This document shows positions 36,704 through 45,816 of a stretch of DNA of 59,126 bases, piece by piece. The position numbers and the translations under genes were made by a program. This DNA comes from Accumulibacter sp. (GTDB lineage: Bacteria > Pseudomonadota > Gammaproteobacteria > Burkholderiales > Rhodocyclaceae), in contig NZ_JAMTDV010000138.1 of NCBI RefSeq assembly GCF_023806565.1, positions 1 to 59,126 on the forward strand, in the 5' to 3' direction. Each line of letters opens with the position of its first letter. The first letter of the stretch is position 1. Under the pieces are notes generated by a model, which saw nothing but the letters and a program-made list of their open reading frames with translations, made no database searches and was not told the origin of the DNA.

Positions 36704-36905
36704 TCGATTCTCGTGCGCTCGCGCCTGCAGACGCGTTCGCCGGGGCCTGGGCGAGCGTGCCGGCGGTGCAGGTGCCACCCGATCTGCGGTATCCGGTCTG
36801 GCGGCGACGGGTCGCTGGCGGCAGTCTTGGCGGGAACCGGGGCCGCGATCTTGCATATCGTTCGCTTATCTGATTCGCCCGACCCATTCGGCATCTCTAT
36901 GGAAC

Positions 36906-36919
36906 TGCCTGTACAGGCA
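36906..36919. promoter_or_regulatory. 14-bp perfect palindrome TGCCTGTACAGGCA
   Basis: It lies 101 bases upstream of the first cytochrome gene of the run, in a 317-base gap (36704-37020) that otherwise shows no gene. A perfect 14-mer palindrome at promoter distance is a good operator candidate. It is not a LexA box, whose arms are eight bases apart. Confidence 0.45.
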
Positions 36920-37020
36920 CATGTCTGCTTTTCAATCCGCCTGGTAGAGCGATCTGTTGCCGTCGCGCGGGCGAATGGCGACGCCCGTTGTCGGGGATGT
37001 GGTACTTCAGGAGGGAAGAC

Positions 37021-39633
37021 ATGAAACGTGTTCTGCCTGCCGCGGTCGCGGCATTGCTCATTCTCGCGGTCGCCGTTGGTGTGTGGCACGAGCGCGGGGT
37101 AGTCGATGCCCGCGCCGAAAATGCGCCGGCGACAACGGTTGCCGTGCCAGCCAAGCCGTTTCCCGAAGCGTCCAGTGTCGATCAGGATGCTTCGTACTAC
37201 GAGGCCTGCGCGCGCGAGGGTCTAAACGAATCGGAGTGCGTCGGTCGTCTTATCTGGTTCAAGGCCACCGCCGGCAACGCCCGCTTCCATACCTATACCT
37301 TCCAGCAGCGGGTCGGTGTGCTGGTCGACTGGTTCCGGGTTCTGCGCACCGACCAGCGCGACGATCGCTTCTGGGCGTGGGGAATCATCAACGACCCCTC
37401 GTGCTGCAAGCCGGGTTCTCCCGGCTGTCCGGCCAAGTCGGCGGAGGAAACGTACGGTTTTGACTGGTGTCCCGGCGACGACGTCCTGCTCAAGTACGTC
37501 GGCAAACTAGGCTATGTCGACCCCGCCTGTGCGCTAAAGGATGCCGCGCTCGATGGCGACGATCCGCACAGCCAGGGGGGCAAGACCGATCAGCGCCAGT
37601 CGGCCTGTGATCTCCAGTTTGGTACCTCGACCGGTGCGCTCGGCATTCGCAAGTTTCCCAATCCGCGTTTCGACGCCGCCAGGTGGAAACAGCTGAACGG
37701 GGGGCTCGCCGACTGGTCCGGCTATGACCGCAATGTCGCCGATATCACTGGCATCGAGTCGGACCGGCGGGTGAGCAAGCTTGCCGATGCGTCGGTTGAA
37801 CCGCCCTTCCTGATCGGCACCTCCTGCGGCTCCTGCCATATTGCCTTCGATCCGCTCAACCCGCCAGCTGACCCCGCGCATCCGAAATGGGAAAACATCA
37901 AGGGACTGATCGGCAACCAATACACACGGATGTCCGAACTGCTGGGTTCAGGGATGTCGATCAACAGCCTCGAATACCAGATGTTTGCCCACGCCCGGCC
38001 GGGTGTGACCGACACGTCGGCGCTGGCGAACGACCAGGTCAACAATCCCGGAACGATCAACGCCCTGATCAACGTCGCGCAGCGGCCGGTCTTCCAGGGC
38101 GAAAGGGTGACCAAGTGGCGTAAGGTGAATCACTGTGGCGCCGAGAAGGACGAGGACAAGTGCTGGTGCGAACCCGGCCGCAATGGCAAGTGCTGGCAGA
38201 AGAGCACGCGTGAGGACGACACGACGCTGATTCATCTCGATGGCCAGAAGGTGGTGCTGCCTGGCGTGCATCACATTTTGAAAGGGGGCGAGGACTCGAT
38301 CGGTGCCCACGAAGCCATCCAGCGCGTGTACTTCAACATCGGATCGTGTTCCGAACAGTGCTGGGTCAACCATTTCTCCGACATGCGCCAGGTCGATCCG
38401 GAGCAACGCGGCTATGGGCAGACCCCGTTCAACATCGGCCAGTGCCGGCGCGATTGCCCGAACTTCCGGGCGATCGAGGATCGTCTGCAGAACGTGCTCG
38501 ATTTCTTCGCTTCCGCTGAATCGGACCAGACGGATCTGCAGCTTGCCCGTGCCAATGCGCGCAAGGCCGCCAATCCGGCAGCCAGCTATGGCCGCGCCGA
38601 TTTTGTTGCCGATCTGGAGAAGGAGTTCGGCAAGGGAGCGGTCGGCCGCGGCCAGACCGTGTTCGCCGAGAACTGCGCTCGCTGCCATTCCAGCATTCCC
38701 GAAAGTGCCGGCGGTCCGTTCAGGAATCGGGATTTCGCCGCCGCCAACGAGCAGCACCCGCGCAAGGTGCGCGCCGATTTCCTCGGCAACGATCAGGCGA
38801 CGCCGGTGACCGAGGTGGGCACGTTCCGCTGTCGCGCGCTGCACTCCAATCACAAGATCGGCCACATTTACATGGAGTACGCCTCCGACACACTGCACAA
38901 GCGGCCGATCGTAGCCGACATCCCGGAACGCAACGAGTTCAAGGATGGCGGTCGCGGCTATTACCGGAACATCTCTCTGGTCAACGTCTGGGCGACTGCG
39001 CCATTCATGCACAACAACGCCATCGGGCCCGAAATCTGCGGCAAGCCGGCCAATCAGGCGAACGACTTCCATCGCGTCCGTTATGTTGACGCGAATGGCA
39101 GGTTGCTCGCCAAGCAACCGGATTGTCTGCGCTACGACCCGAGCGTCGAGGGTCGCTTCGAACTCTACAAGCGTTCGATGTTCGACCTGCTGCACCCGAC
39201 GGAAAGGGGCATCAAGCGCACCCTGACCAATGCCGACGTACTGATTGACATCGGTGTTCGGCCGCTCGACGGCAAGACCGAGAAGCCGCTGCTCGGTTTC
39301 GGACAGGTGAGGATTCCCGCCGGTGCCAGCGTGGGTTTCCTCGATGGACTGACGCACAAGCAACTGGTCGATGATCTGTTTCTTGCCAAGCGCGACCCGG
39401 CGAAACTCGAAGCGGCCGGCAAGAAGGACCAGATTGCGACATTGCAGGCGATCGCCGACGAGATTCTCAAACAGCCATTGCGCTTCGTCGATGTTCTCAA
39501 CGACAAACGCGACTTCATCGATGCCAATTACCAGACCTGTACGCAGGCGATCGAGAACGAGGGGCATCGATTCGGCGAGGATCTCTCCGAGGCCGACAAG
39601 AAGGCGTTGACCGCCTTCCTCGCCACGCTCTAG
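37021..39633 (+). CDS. Large exported di-heme c-type cytochrome (870 aa), Cys-rich
   Basis: First gene of the cytochrome run. The ATG at 37021 follows AGGAGGG; the frame upstream to 36988 is discarded. A Sec signal or anchor spans residues about 4-24. Heme c motifs are CGSCH at 269-273 and CARCH at 552-556. Between and around them are many further cysteines (PSCCKPGSPGC, CGAEKDEDKCWCEPGRNGKC in parts, GSCSEQCW, QCRRDCPN), suggesting disulfides. A late MHNNAIGPEICG segment suggests an open distal pocket as in di-heme peroxidase-like oxidases. The enzyme's substrate is unknown. It is followed at 20 bases by the lipoprotein gene. Confidence 0.8.
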   Translation: MKRVLPAAVAALLILAVAVGVWHERGVVDARAENAPATTVAVPAKPFPEASSVDQDASYYEACAREGLNESECVGRLIWFKATAGNARFHTYTFQQRVGVLVDWFRVLRTDQRDDRFWAWGIINDPSCCKPGSPGCPAKSAEETYGFDWCPGDDVLLKYVGKLGYVDPACALKDAALDGDDPHSQGGKTDQRQSACDLQFGTSTGALGIRKFPNPRFDAARWKQLNGGLADWSGYDRNVADITGIESDRRVSKLADASVEPPFLIGTSCGSCHIAFDPLNPPADPAHPKWENIKGLIGNQYTRMSELLGSGMSINSLEYQMFAHARPGVTDTSALANDQVNNPGTINALINVAQRPVFQGERVTKWRKVNHCGAEKDEDKCWCEPGRNGKCWQKSTREDDTTLIHLDGQKVVLPGVHHILKGGEDSIGAHEAIQRVYFNIGSCSEQCWVNHFSDMRQVDPEQRGYGQTPFNIGQCRRDCPNFRAIEDRLQNVLDFFASAESDQTDLQLARANARKAANPAASYGRADFVADLEKEFGKGAVGRGQTVFAENCARCHSSIPESAGGPFRNRDFAAANEQHPRKVRADFLGNDQATPVTEVGTFRCRALHSNHKIGHIYMEYASDTLHKRPIVADIPERNEFKDGGRGYYRNISLVNVWATAPFMHNNAIGPEICGKPANQANDFHRVRYVDANGRLLAKQPDCLRYDPSVEGRFELYKRSMFDLLHPTERGIKRTLTNADVLIDIGVRPLDGKTEKPLLGFGQVRIPAGASVGFLDGLTHKQLVDDLFLAKRDPAKLEAAGKKDQIATLQAIADEILKQPLRFVDVLNDKRDFIDANYQTCTQAIENEGHRFGEDLSEADKKALTAFLATL

Positions 39634-39653
39634 GGAAACGGGAGGACTACAAG

Positions 39654-40538
39654 ATGAAACTGCCGCAAGCCTTGACCCTTCGAGCTGGTACGCTTGCTCT
39701 TGCCATCATTGCCCTGGCCTCGTGTAACAAGCAGCAGCCACCAACAATCGGCTTCGCACCGTACGACAAGGGCTATCAGTCCAAAATGGATTTGGCGCAG
39801 GTCGATTACCGGTATCCGATCGCCCCCGCCGAGCTGGCGAAAATTACTCCGGACTATCTGGCGACGCTTGACCAGGAGCAGCTTGATCAGATTTACGCCC
39901 GTCTGCCCGCCGGACCAATCCCCGACGGTGCGTTTGACGGCCGCATCCTGCTGCCGCGAGGCAGCAGCGGTCAGTTCCGCCTATCCGAGATCGTCGGCGG
40001 TTTTGCCGGTACCGCGCTACAGATCAAGGGGCTCGTCGTCGAGGACATCGGCGAAGTGCTCTGGCGTGGCAAGGTCTTCTATCGTGACGAGCGAGTGCTG
40101 CGTAATCGCATCGACGATCTGTCTCTGCTGAAGAAGGTCGGTCTGGTCGAAGGCGAGCCGAAGAAAATGTCTTACGGAGGCAAGGAGACCTGGCTGCTGT
40201 TCCCGGCCAAATTGTATTGTGGTCAGAGTCTGCTTGACGCGCGTCGGGAATCGATCATCATCGATTACCTTTTCACCGACGAAATCGCCGGCTATCAGGA
40301 AAACCCGGATTACCTCGCCGGCCGCCGCGGCCTGCGTGTGCGCGACGAGATTCGCATGATCCGGCCGGGCTTCTACCTTGGCCGCGCCTATCTGGACCGC
40401 GGTTTCGCACTCAATTTCACGCTCTACGACAAGGCTACCGACGAAAAGGCGCGAGAGGATTTCATCAAGACCGGCAAGGTTCAGGAGGAATGTTGGCCGG
40501 GGACGCAGGGGCGGGCGCCGGTCGCCGCCAGTTCCTGA
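39654..40538 (+). CDS. Conserved-type lipoprotein of the cytochrome run (294 aa)
   Basis: I do not recognise the family. A signal peptide with lipobox LASC gives Cys24 as the lipidated residue. The mature protein is mixed alpha/beta, with charged segments (DYLATLDQEQLDQIYARLP, RRGLRVRDEIRMIRPGFYLGRAYLDRGF) and few cysteines, so it is not a cytochrome. It lies between two di-heme cytochromes on the same strand with short spacers, so it probably acts as an outer-membrane partner or scaffold of the redox complex. Confidence 0.7.
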   Translation: MKLPQALTLRAGTLALAIIALASCNKQQPPTIGFAPYDKGYQSKMDLAQVDYRYPIAPAELAKITPDYLATLDQEQLDQIYARLPAGPIPDGAFDGRILLPRGSSGQFRLSEIVGGFAGTALQIKGLVVEDIGEVLWRGKVFYRDERVLRNRIDDLSLLKKVGLVEGEPKKMSYGGKETWLLFPAKLYCGQSLLDARRESIIIDYLFTDEIAGYQENPDYLAGRRGLRVRDEIRMIRPGFYLGRAYLDRGFALNFTLYDKATDEKAREDFIKTGKVQEECWPGTQGRAPVAASS

Positions 40539-40576
40539 CTCCGGCCGGTTGCCGGGCACGAAGATCGTAGAGAGCG

Positions 40577-42742
40577 ATGACTCGGTGCAGAGCGCTGCTG
40601 CTCCTGCTGCTCGGCCTCGCCTGTGGTCCCGGAAGGACTCCGCAGATCGCGGCGGCCGAGGCGCCGGTGCCAATGTGGGTCGTCGCCCCCGCGCTTCCCG
40701 GCGAAAACCTACCGCGCGTGGGGCGATCGCTGTTCGACCAAGTGTTTGCAGTGAAGCATGGCCGGCAGGCAGAAATCGAGTTGCCTTTTCCCTTCGAGGC
40801 ACTGCTCGCCAGGCTTGAAGCGCAATTGCAGCGCGATTTGGGGAGCGCCCTGCCTGCCGTCAAGCGTGTGCTGATTCCGCTCGGCCGCTCGCTGCAACGG
40901 ACGGCCGCGGCCCCCGACTACTTCGCCTATCCGCGCGTGGTCGTTGCCGTCGACGGATCGCCGATCGGCGAAGCCGCGCCACTGCTCAAGGATCGGCTGT
41001 ATATCGGCTACCAGGAGAAGTCGTCGCTGCTCGAGGTGATCAGCTACAACGAAGCGGCAGGTCGCTTCGAGTTCCAGCTGGTCAAGGACTACCGCGCGGG
41101 TGGCCGGCCGCGGGTCGTTTACGCTCCGCGTACCCTGTGCTTTGCCTGCCATCAGAATGGTGCGCCGATCTTCTCCCGGGCCTTGTGGGACGAGACCAAC
41201 GCCAATCCGCAGATTGCCGCCTTGTTGCTGGCCACTGGCCGCCCGTTCTACGGCATTCCCGTCGAACGCGGTGTCGACGTTCCGTACGCCATCGACAATG
41301 CAACCGAACGGGCGAACGGCCTTGCGCTGACGCAACGGCTCTGGCGTGAAGCCTGTGGCGGCGACGACGCCGTGGCGCAGCGATGCCGTGCCGGCCTGTT
41401 CGCCGCAACCTTGCGTCAGGTTCTCGCCGCCGGTCAGAACTGGCCACTTGATGCGGCCTTCGAGCAGACCGTCGCCGCCCCGTTGCGCGCCGAAGCACGT
41501 CGCCTCTGGCCAGGCGGACTTGCCAACGGCAATCCCGACATCCCCAATCGCAACCCCCTGCAAGCCGTGGCCCACTGGCCGGCCGATCGTGCTGCGCGCG
41601 TGGCCGTCTCGAATGTGCCGGCGAACTTTGAACCGTTGCTGCCACGAGCGACGCGCGAGATCTGGCGCGTCGACGCGCCGGATGCGTTCGGCAGGCTGCT
41701 CGCCGGTCTCGGCGAATTCGTCGCGGTGCCGGATCGGCAGCGACTCGACCGCGTGCTGGCAAGAGCGTCTGCGGTCGACACGGTACGCCTTGCCGCACCG
41801 TGTCGCATCGAGGCGGGCGCGCTCGCGTCGCGCGCCGCGCTGCGTTGCCGCGCTGCCAATGGAGTGGAACTCGCGGGCACGGTCGACTGGCAGGGCAGGA
41901 AAGCGCTCGGTGGCCAATTGACGCGACTCGCTCTGCCTGGCGGTACGGCACTGAGCGCGGTCGAACTGCGACCCGTTGGCCGGACGGCCACGGTTGCAAC
42001 AAAGTTCCTCGCGCAGGTCGATGGCCAGCCGGCGCGCACTGCCGACGGCAATGCCATTCGCTCGATCGAGGTTTGGCCCCGTGCCGATGGCGACAGCGGA
42101 GAAGTGCGCATCGAGGTACGGCAGGATTTCGCGCTCGTGCAGCGGGCGATCGAGCGTCTCGCCGAAGGACCGCAGGCGGCGACCCTGTTCGGAGCAACCC
42201 CATTTCCGCGCCAGGAACTGTTCGCCGCGCTGTTCGGCGAACTGGGTGCCGGCAGCAGTGCGCCGTGTTGCCAGGCGGCGCGTGACCTGCCGCCACCGCG
42301 GCTGGAAGTTCCCGCCATCGCTGCCGCGGGGCCGGCAGCTGCCGCCCAGGGGACCACGACCACCGACGACTCGGTGCAGCGCGGCTTCCAGCTCTACTGT
42401 GCCGCCTGCCACCAGACCGCGGAAACCTTTCCGCCAAATTTCCTCCAGGGCAGTCCGGGCGAGGTGATGACCCGGCTTCGACACTGCGCGCCGCGACTCT
42501 ACGTTCGCCTGGCGATGGCCGATGTCGCGCCGGATCAGCGCGCGAAGACACCGATGCCGCCCGAAAGCGTGCTGCCGGCTTTCGGTAGCGACCCACCGGC
42601 ATGGCGTGGCAGTGCCTTGCGGGCGAAATTGCTGGCGCAGGTGGGTGAGTGGTTACGGGCCGAAAACGGTCAGGCGCCGCAAGTTGCCTCGCTGCTGAAT
42701 GCCGGCTACGAAGCCCTGCGGCCCTGCCTGCCGGCGCAGTGA
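40577..42742 (+). CDS. Exported di-heme c-type cytochrome with widely spaced heme motifs (721 aa)
   Basis: A signal peptide (LLLLLLGLACG) is followed by heme motif CFACH at 188-192. Then come about 415 residues of non-heme sequence, a CAACH at 608-612, and a short C-terminal tail. The middle has further Cys residues (CCQAARD near residue 565). The N-terminal half around the first heme differs from the two smaller cytochromes downstream, so it is a separate family. The ATG at 40577 opens the frame 38 bases after the lipoprotein stop. A periplasmic redox enzyme is likely; specificity unknown. Confidence 0.75.
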   Translation: MTRCRALLLLLLGLACGPGRTPQIAAAEAPVPMWVVAPALPGENLPRVGRSLFDQVFAVKHGRQAEIELPFPFEALLARLEAQLQRDLGSALPAVKRVLIPLGRSLQRTAAAPDYFAYPRVVVAVDGSPIGEAAPLLKDRLYIGYQEKSSLLEVISYNEAAGRFEFQLVKDYRAGGRPRVVYAPRTLCFACHQNGAPIFSRALWDETNANPQIAALLLATGRPFYGIPVERGVDVPYAIDNATERANGLALTQRLWREACGGDDAVAQRCRAGLFAATLRQVLAAGQNWPLDAAFEQTVAAPLRAEARRLWPGGLANGNPDIPNRNPLQAVAHWPADRAARVAVSNVPANFEPLLPRATREIWRVDAPDAFGRLLAGLGEFVAVPDRQRLDRVLARASAVDTVRLAAPCRIEAGALASRAALRCRAANGVELAGTVDWQGRKALGGQLTRLALPGGTALSAVELRPVGRTATVATKFLAQVDGQPARTADGNAIRSIEVWPRADGDSGEVRIEVRQDFALVQRAIERLAEGPQAATLFGATPFPRQELFAALFGELGAGSSAPCCQAARDLPPPRLEVPAIAAAGPAAAAQGTTTTDDSVQRGFQLYCAACHQTAETFPPNFLQGSPGEVMTRLRHCAPRLYVRLAMADVAPDQRAKTPMPPESVLPAFGSDPPAWRGSALRAKLLAQVGEWLRAENGQAPQVASLLNAGYEALRPCLPAQ

Positions 42743-42767
42743 AACCATCAACAGGAAGGGTAGCGCC

Positions 42768-44279
42768 ATGAACGAAACACCAACGCAAGACCCCTGGAAG
42801 AAGCGTTTCCTGATCCTGCTGCTGCCGATCGTGGCAATCCCGATCGCAGTGGCGGGATGGCTGGCAATGCGTTTTGGTGGCGACGTGCCGGTCGACTACG
42901 ACAGCCCGAGCGAACACTTCAAGTACGGTTCCACCGGTGGCGAGCACGAAATGGGCTTTCCCTACTGGATCTGGCGGGTGCTGCCCGAGATCTGTGCGCA
43001 GTACCTGCCCGGCAAGGGGTACCAGTCGCTGGGCATGGTCTATGAAAAGAATCCCGACGGCAGCGACCGCGATCTTCCGGTGGGTACGTCGAAACGACGC
43101 TACCAGGGCATCGACCGCGTCTTCGTCAATTGCGCCGTCTGCCACGTCAGCACCGTGCGCGCCGGCGCCGATCGGCCGCCCACGATCGTCCTCGGCATGC
43201 CGGCGGCGACCTTCAACATGAAGGGTTTCGAGGAGTTCTTCTTCCGCTGCGCCGCCGACCCCAAATTTTCCAAGGAATACATCGTGCCCGAAATCGAGCG
43301 CCAGGGGGGGCGACTCGACCTCATCGACCGCTATCTCGTCTACCCGGTGGCCATCGCCATCATGCGTGATCGGGTGCTGGCGCTGGCCGGGCGGTTCGAC
43401 TGGGTGTTCCAGCAGCAGGATTGGGGACCGGGTCGCGTCGATACCTTCAATTCGGCGAAGGTGATCTTCAATTTTCCGATGGCCCACCTCGATCCCAAGG
43501 AATTCGACGCACCTGCCGATTTTCCCTCGATCTGGCGGCAGCGCCAGCGCAAGGAGCCAAGGGAAATGCAGCTCCACTGGGATGGCAACAACGACACCGT
43601 CGAGGAGCGCAACAAGAGCGCCGCTTTTGGCACCGGGACGACACCGCCCACCATCGATCTCGCGCGGATCGCACGCGTCGAGGCGTGGATCATGGACGCG
43701 GCGCCGCCGGCCTTCGGGGACTTCTTCCCGATCGACGAGAAGCTTGCGGCACGTGGTGCGCCAATCTACCAGGCGTACTGTGCTGCCTGCCACGGCGCAT
43801 CGGGCAGCGACTTCAGCGGCGAATACGTTGGCCAGGTGGTGCCTCTGGCCCGCATCGGTACCGATCGCCGGCGGCTGGATTCCTACAGTTACACGCTGGC
43901 GGTCAACCAGGCCACGCTCTATGCCGGTTATCCGTGGCGATTCACTCACTTCCGCAAGACGTACGGCTACGCCAACATGCCTCTCGATGGTCTGTGGCTA
44001 CGTGCCCCCTATCTGCACAACGGTTCGGTGCCCAGCCTGCAGGATCTGCTGGAGCCGGCAGCAAAGCGGCCCAAGGCCTTCTACCGCGGCAACGACGTCT
44101 TCGATCCGATCAAGGTCGGCTTCGTTTCCGATCAGGCGGAGGTCAATGGCCGCAAGCTCTTCCGGCTTGATACGACGCTCCCCGGCAACGGTAATTTCGG
44201 TCACGAGGGCAAGGCCTACGGCACCGAACTCGCCACCGCCGAGAAAAGGGCGCTGGTCGAATTCCTGAAGACCTTCTGA
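42768..44279 (+). CDS. RoxA-like di-heme c-type cytochrome, membrane-anchored (503 aa)
   Basis: The ATG at 42768 follows AGGAAGGG; the extension to 42699 overlaps the previous gene. There is one N-terminal membrane segment at about 16-37. Heme motifs are CAVCH (122-126) and CAACH (338-342). The segments FKYGSTGGEHEMGFPYWIW, DLPVGTSKRRYQGIDRVFVNCAVCH and LWLRAPYLHNGSVPSL resemble the rubber-oxygenase RoxA/di-heme peroxidase-like family. RoxA is a heme dioxygenase that cleaves polyisoprene, but other members have unknown roles. It is a clear tandem paralogue of the next gene. A signal anchor rather than cleavage is likely. Confidence 0.8.
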   Translation: MNETPTQDPWKKRFLILLLPIVAIPIAVAGWLAMRFGGDVPVDYDSPSEHFKYGSTGGEHEMGFPYWIWRVLPEICAQYLPGKGYQSLGMVYEKNPDGSDRDLPVGTSKRRYQGIDRVFVNCAVCHVSTVRAGADRPPTIVLGMPAATFNMKGFEEFFFRCAADPKFSKEYIVPEIERQGGRLDLIDRYLVYPVAIAIMRDRVLALAGRFDWVFQQQDWGPGRVDTFNSAKVIFNFPMAHLDPKEFDAPADFPSIWRQRQRKEPREMQLHWDGNNDTVEERNKSAAFGTGTTPPTIDLARIARVEAWIMDAAPPAFGDFFPIDEKLAARGAPIYQAYCAACHGASGSDFSGEYVGQVVPLARIGTDRRRLDSYSYTLAVNQATLYAGYPWRFTHFRKTYGYANMPLDGLWLRAPYLHNGSVPSLQDLLEPAAKRPKAFYRGNDVFDPIKVGFVSDQAEVNGRKLFRLDTTLPGNGNFGHEGKAYGTELATAEKRALVEFLKTF

Positions 44280-44289
44280 GGATGCCATC

Positions 44290-45768
44290 ATGAGTACCCG
44301 CAATTCCCGCAAGACCTGGTTCACGGTGATCGGCCTGGCCGTGCTGCTGATCGTCGTGATCGGCGCCATCGTCGCCTACGACCGCGGATTTCGTGAGCAC
44401 CCACAGCCGGCGTGGGTCACCGCCACGCCCGAGACACGCTTCAAGTACGGCTCGATCGGTGCCGAGCACGATGCCGGGGTGCCCTACTGGATTTTCTATG
44501 TGCTGCCGCGAATCTTTCCGGAAAAGCTGAGCCAGGACGGCAGGATCGTTCCCGGCGGCTACGCGGCGCTCGGCGTGCCATGGGAAATGGGCCAGGAGCT
44601 CCCCGTCGGCTTTACCAAGAAAACCATCGGCTTTCCACGCGTCGCCAACAACTGTGCCGTCTGTCACACCACCAGCTACCGTGTTTCGCCGGATGCAAAC
44701 CCCGTCTTCGTGATCGGTGGCCCGGCGCACACCACCAACGTCGAAGGCTTCTTCCGCTATCTCATCGACTGCGCCAAGGACCCGCGCTTCAACGCAGACA
44801 TCCTGATGGCCGAGATCAATCGCGTGACCAATCTTGACCCGATCGACAAGCTGCTCTACCGCTTCTTCATCATCCCCATCACCAAACAGCGATTGCTGGA
44901 GCGGGAAGCGCAGTTTGCCTGGATCTATCGCCCGGACTTCCCCGACTGGGGTCGCGGTCGCGACGATGCAATGAATCTCACCAAGTACTTCATGATCCGC
45001 GCCCCGATGGACGACACCTATGGTCCGACCGACATGCCTTCCGTCTGGAACCTGAAGAAATACGTCTGGGAAAAGGGGCACCGCCTGAACTACGCCGGCG
45101 ACAGCCAGGACGCTTACTCGGTGGTGATGGATTCGGCTCTTGGCCTGCTCGGCGCAGCGCCGGCGCACAAGGACGACTTTCTCCAGCAGGTGAAGTGGTT
45201 GCATGCGTATCTGTCGGAGCTTTTGCCGCCCAAATATCCTTTCCCGATCGACGAAAGCAAGGCAGCGGCCGGCAAGGCAGTGTTTGCTGCCGAATGCGCG
45301 CGCTGCCACGCCAGCGAACTTACCGGCCGGCCGCTACCGCTCAACGAAGTCGGGACCGACCGCGGACGCCTCGACTCCTGGAACAAGGGTGCCGCGATCC
45401 GGGCCAATCAGGTCGTCAAGGACATGGGGCTCGATCGCCGCGGCCTCGTCGAGGAAGACCTGCAAGGCTATGTCGTCTCCTTCCTCGACGGGATCTGGCT
45501 AAAAGCTCCCTACCTCCACAATGGCTCCGTGCCGACGTTGCGCGACCTCCTGGAACCGGTCGCGCAGCGCCCGAAAGTGTTCTGGCGGGGTTACGACGTG
45601 TACGACCCGATCAAGGTCGGCTTCGTCACCGACACCCCGGAGGCGCAGCGCGTCGGAACCCGGTTCGATACCCGCAGCCGGGCGGGCGGCAATCAGGGGC
45701 ACGAGTTCGGCAGCCAGCTGTCGGGAACAGACAAGACTGCGCTGCTGGAGTATCTGAAGACACTGTGA
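44290..45768 (+). CDS. RoxA-like di-heme c-type cytochrome, membrane-anchored (492 aa), tandem paralogue
   Basis: It begins 10 bases after its paralogue, with an N-terminal membrane segment at about 11-31. Heme motifs are CAVCH (122-126) and CARCH (336-340), at the same places as in the upstream copy. Shared blocks are FKYGSIGAEHDAGVPYWIFYVLPRIF, LPVGFTKKTIGF, LWLKAPYLHNGSVPTLRDLLEP and YDPIKVGFV, read in parts. The second half differs enough that the pair may form a hetero-oligomer. It is the last gene before a strong terminator. Confidence 0.8.
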   Translation: MSTRNSRKTWFTVIGLAVLLIVVIGAIVAYDRGFREHPQPAWVTATPETRFKYGSIGAEHDAGVPYWIFYVLPRIFPEKLSQDGRIVPGGYAALGVPWEMGQELPVGFTKKTIGFPRVANNCAVCHTTSYRVSPDANPVFVIGGPAHTTNVEGFFRYLIDCAKDPRFNADILMAEINRVTNLDPIDKLLYRFFIIPITKQRLLEREAQFAWIYRPDFPDWGRGRDDAMNLTKYFMIRAPMDDTYGPTDMPSVWNLKKYVWEKGHRLNYAGDSQDAYSVVMDSALGLLGAAPAHKDDFLQQVKWLHAYLSELLPPKYPFPIDESKAAAGKAVFAAECARCHASELTGRPLPLNEVGTDRGRLDSWNKGAAIRANQVVKDMGLDRRGLVEEDLQGYVVSFLDGIWLKAPYLHNGSVPTLRDLLEPVAQRPKVFWRGYDVYDPIKVGFVTDTPEAQRVGTRFDTRSRAGGNQGHEFGSQLSGTDKTALLEYLKTL

Positions 45769-45778
45769 TCGCGTGCTC

Positions 45779-45815
45779 CAGTGGGCGCCCCGACCGAGCG
45801 TCGGAGCGCCCACTG
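45779..45815. terminator. Bidirectional hairpin between the cytochrome run and the transglutaminase
   Basis: Arms CAGTGGGCGC (45779-45788) and GCGCCCACTG (45806-45815), with an inner CCGAC/GTCGG stem, sit directly between the two convergent stops. Only 10 bases separate the 3' arm from the cytochrome stop side, and one base from the transglutaminase stop. No T-run, but the stem is long enough to end both transcripts. Confidence 0.8.
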
Positions 45816-45816
45816 T

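Noticed and set aside
36906-36919. LexA/SOS box at the CTGTACAG palindrome
   Set aside because: LexA boxes need CTGT-N8-ACAG; here the half-sites are contiguous.
41082-43949. 955-codon open frame on the minus strand across the cytochrome genes
   Set aside because: Antisense shadow of high-GC codon bias. It is low-complexity Arg/Ala/Gly text, while the plus strand carries clear heme motifs, signal peptides and ribosome sites.
42768-45768. RoxA-like proteins as proven rubber oxygenases
   Set aside because: Family resemblance only. Substrate range in this family is broad or unknown, so I kept the label RoxA-like.
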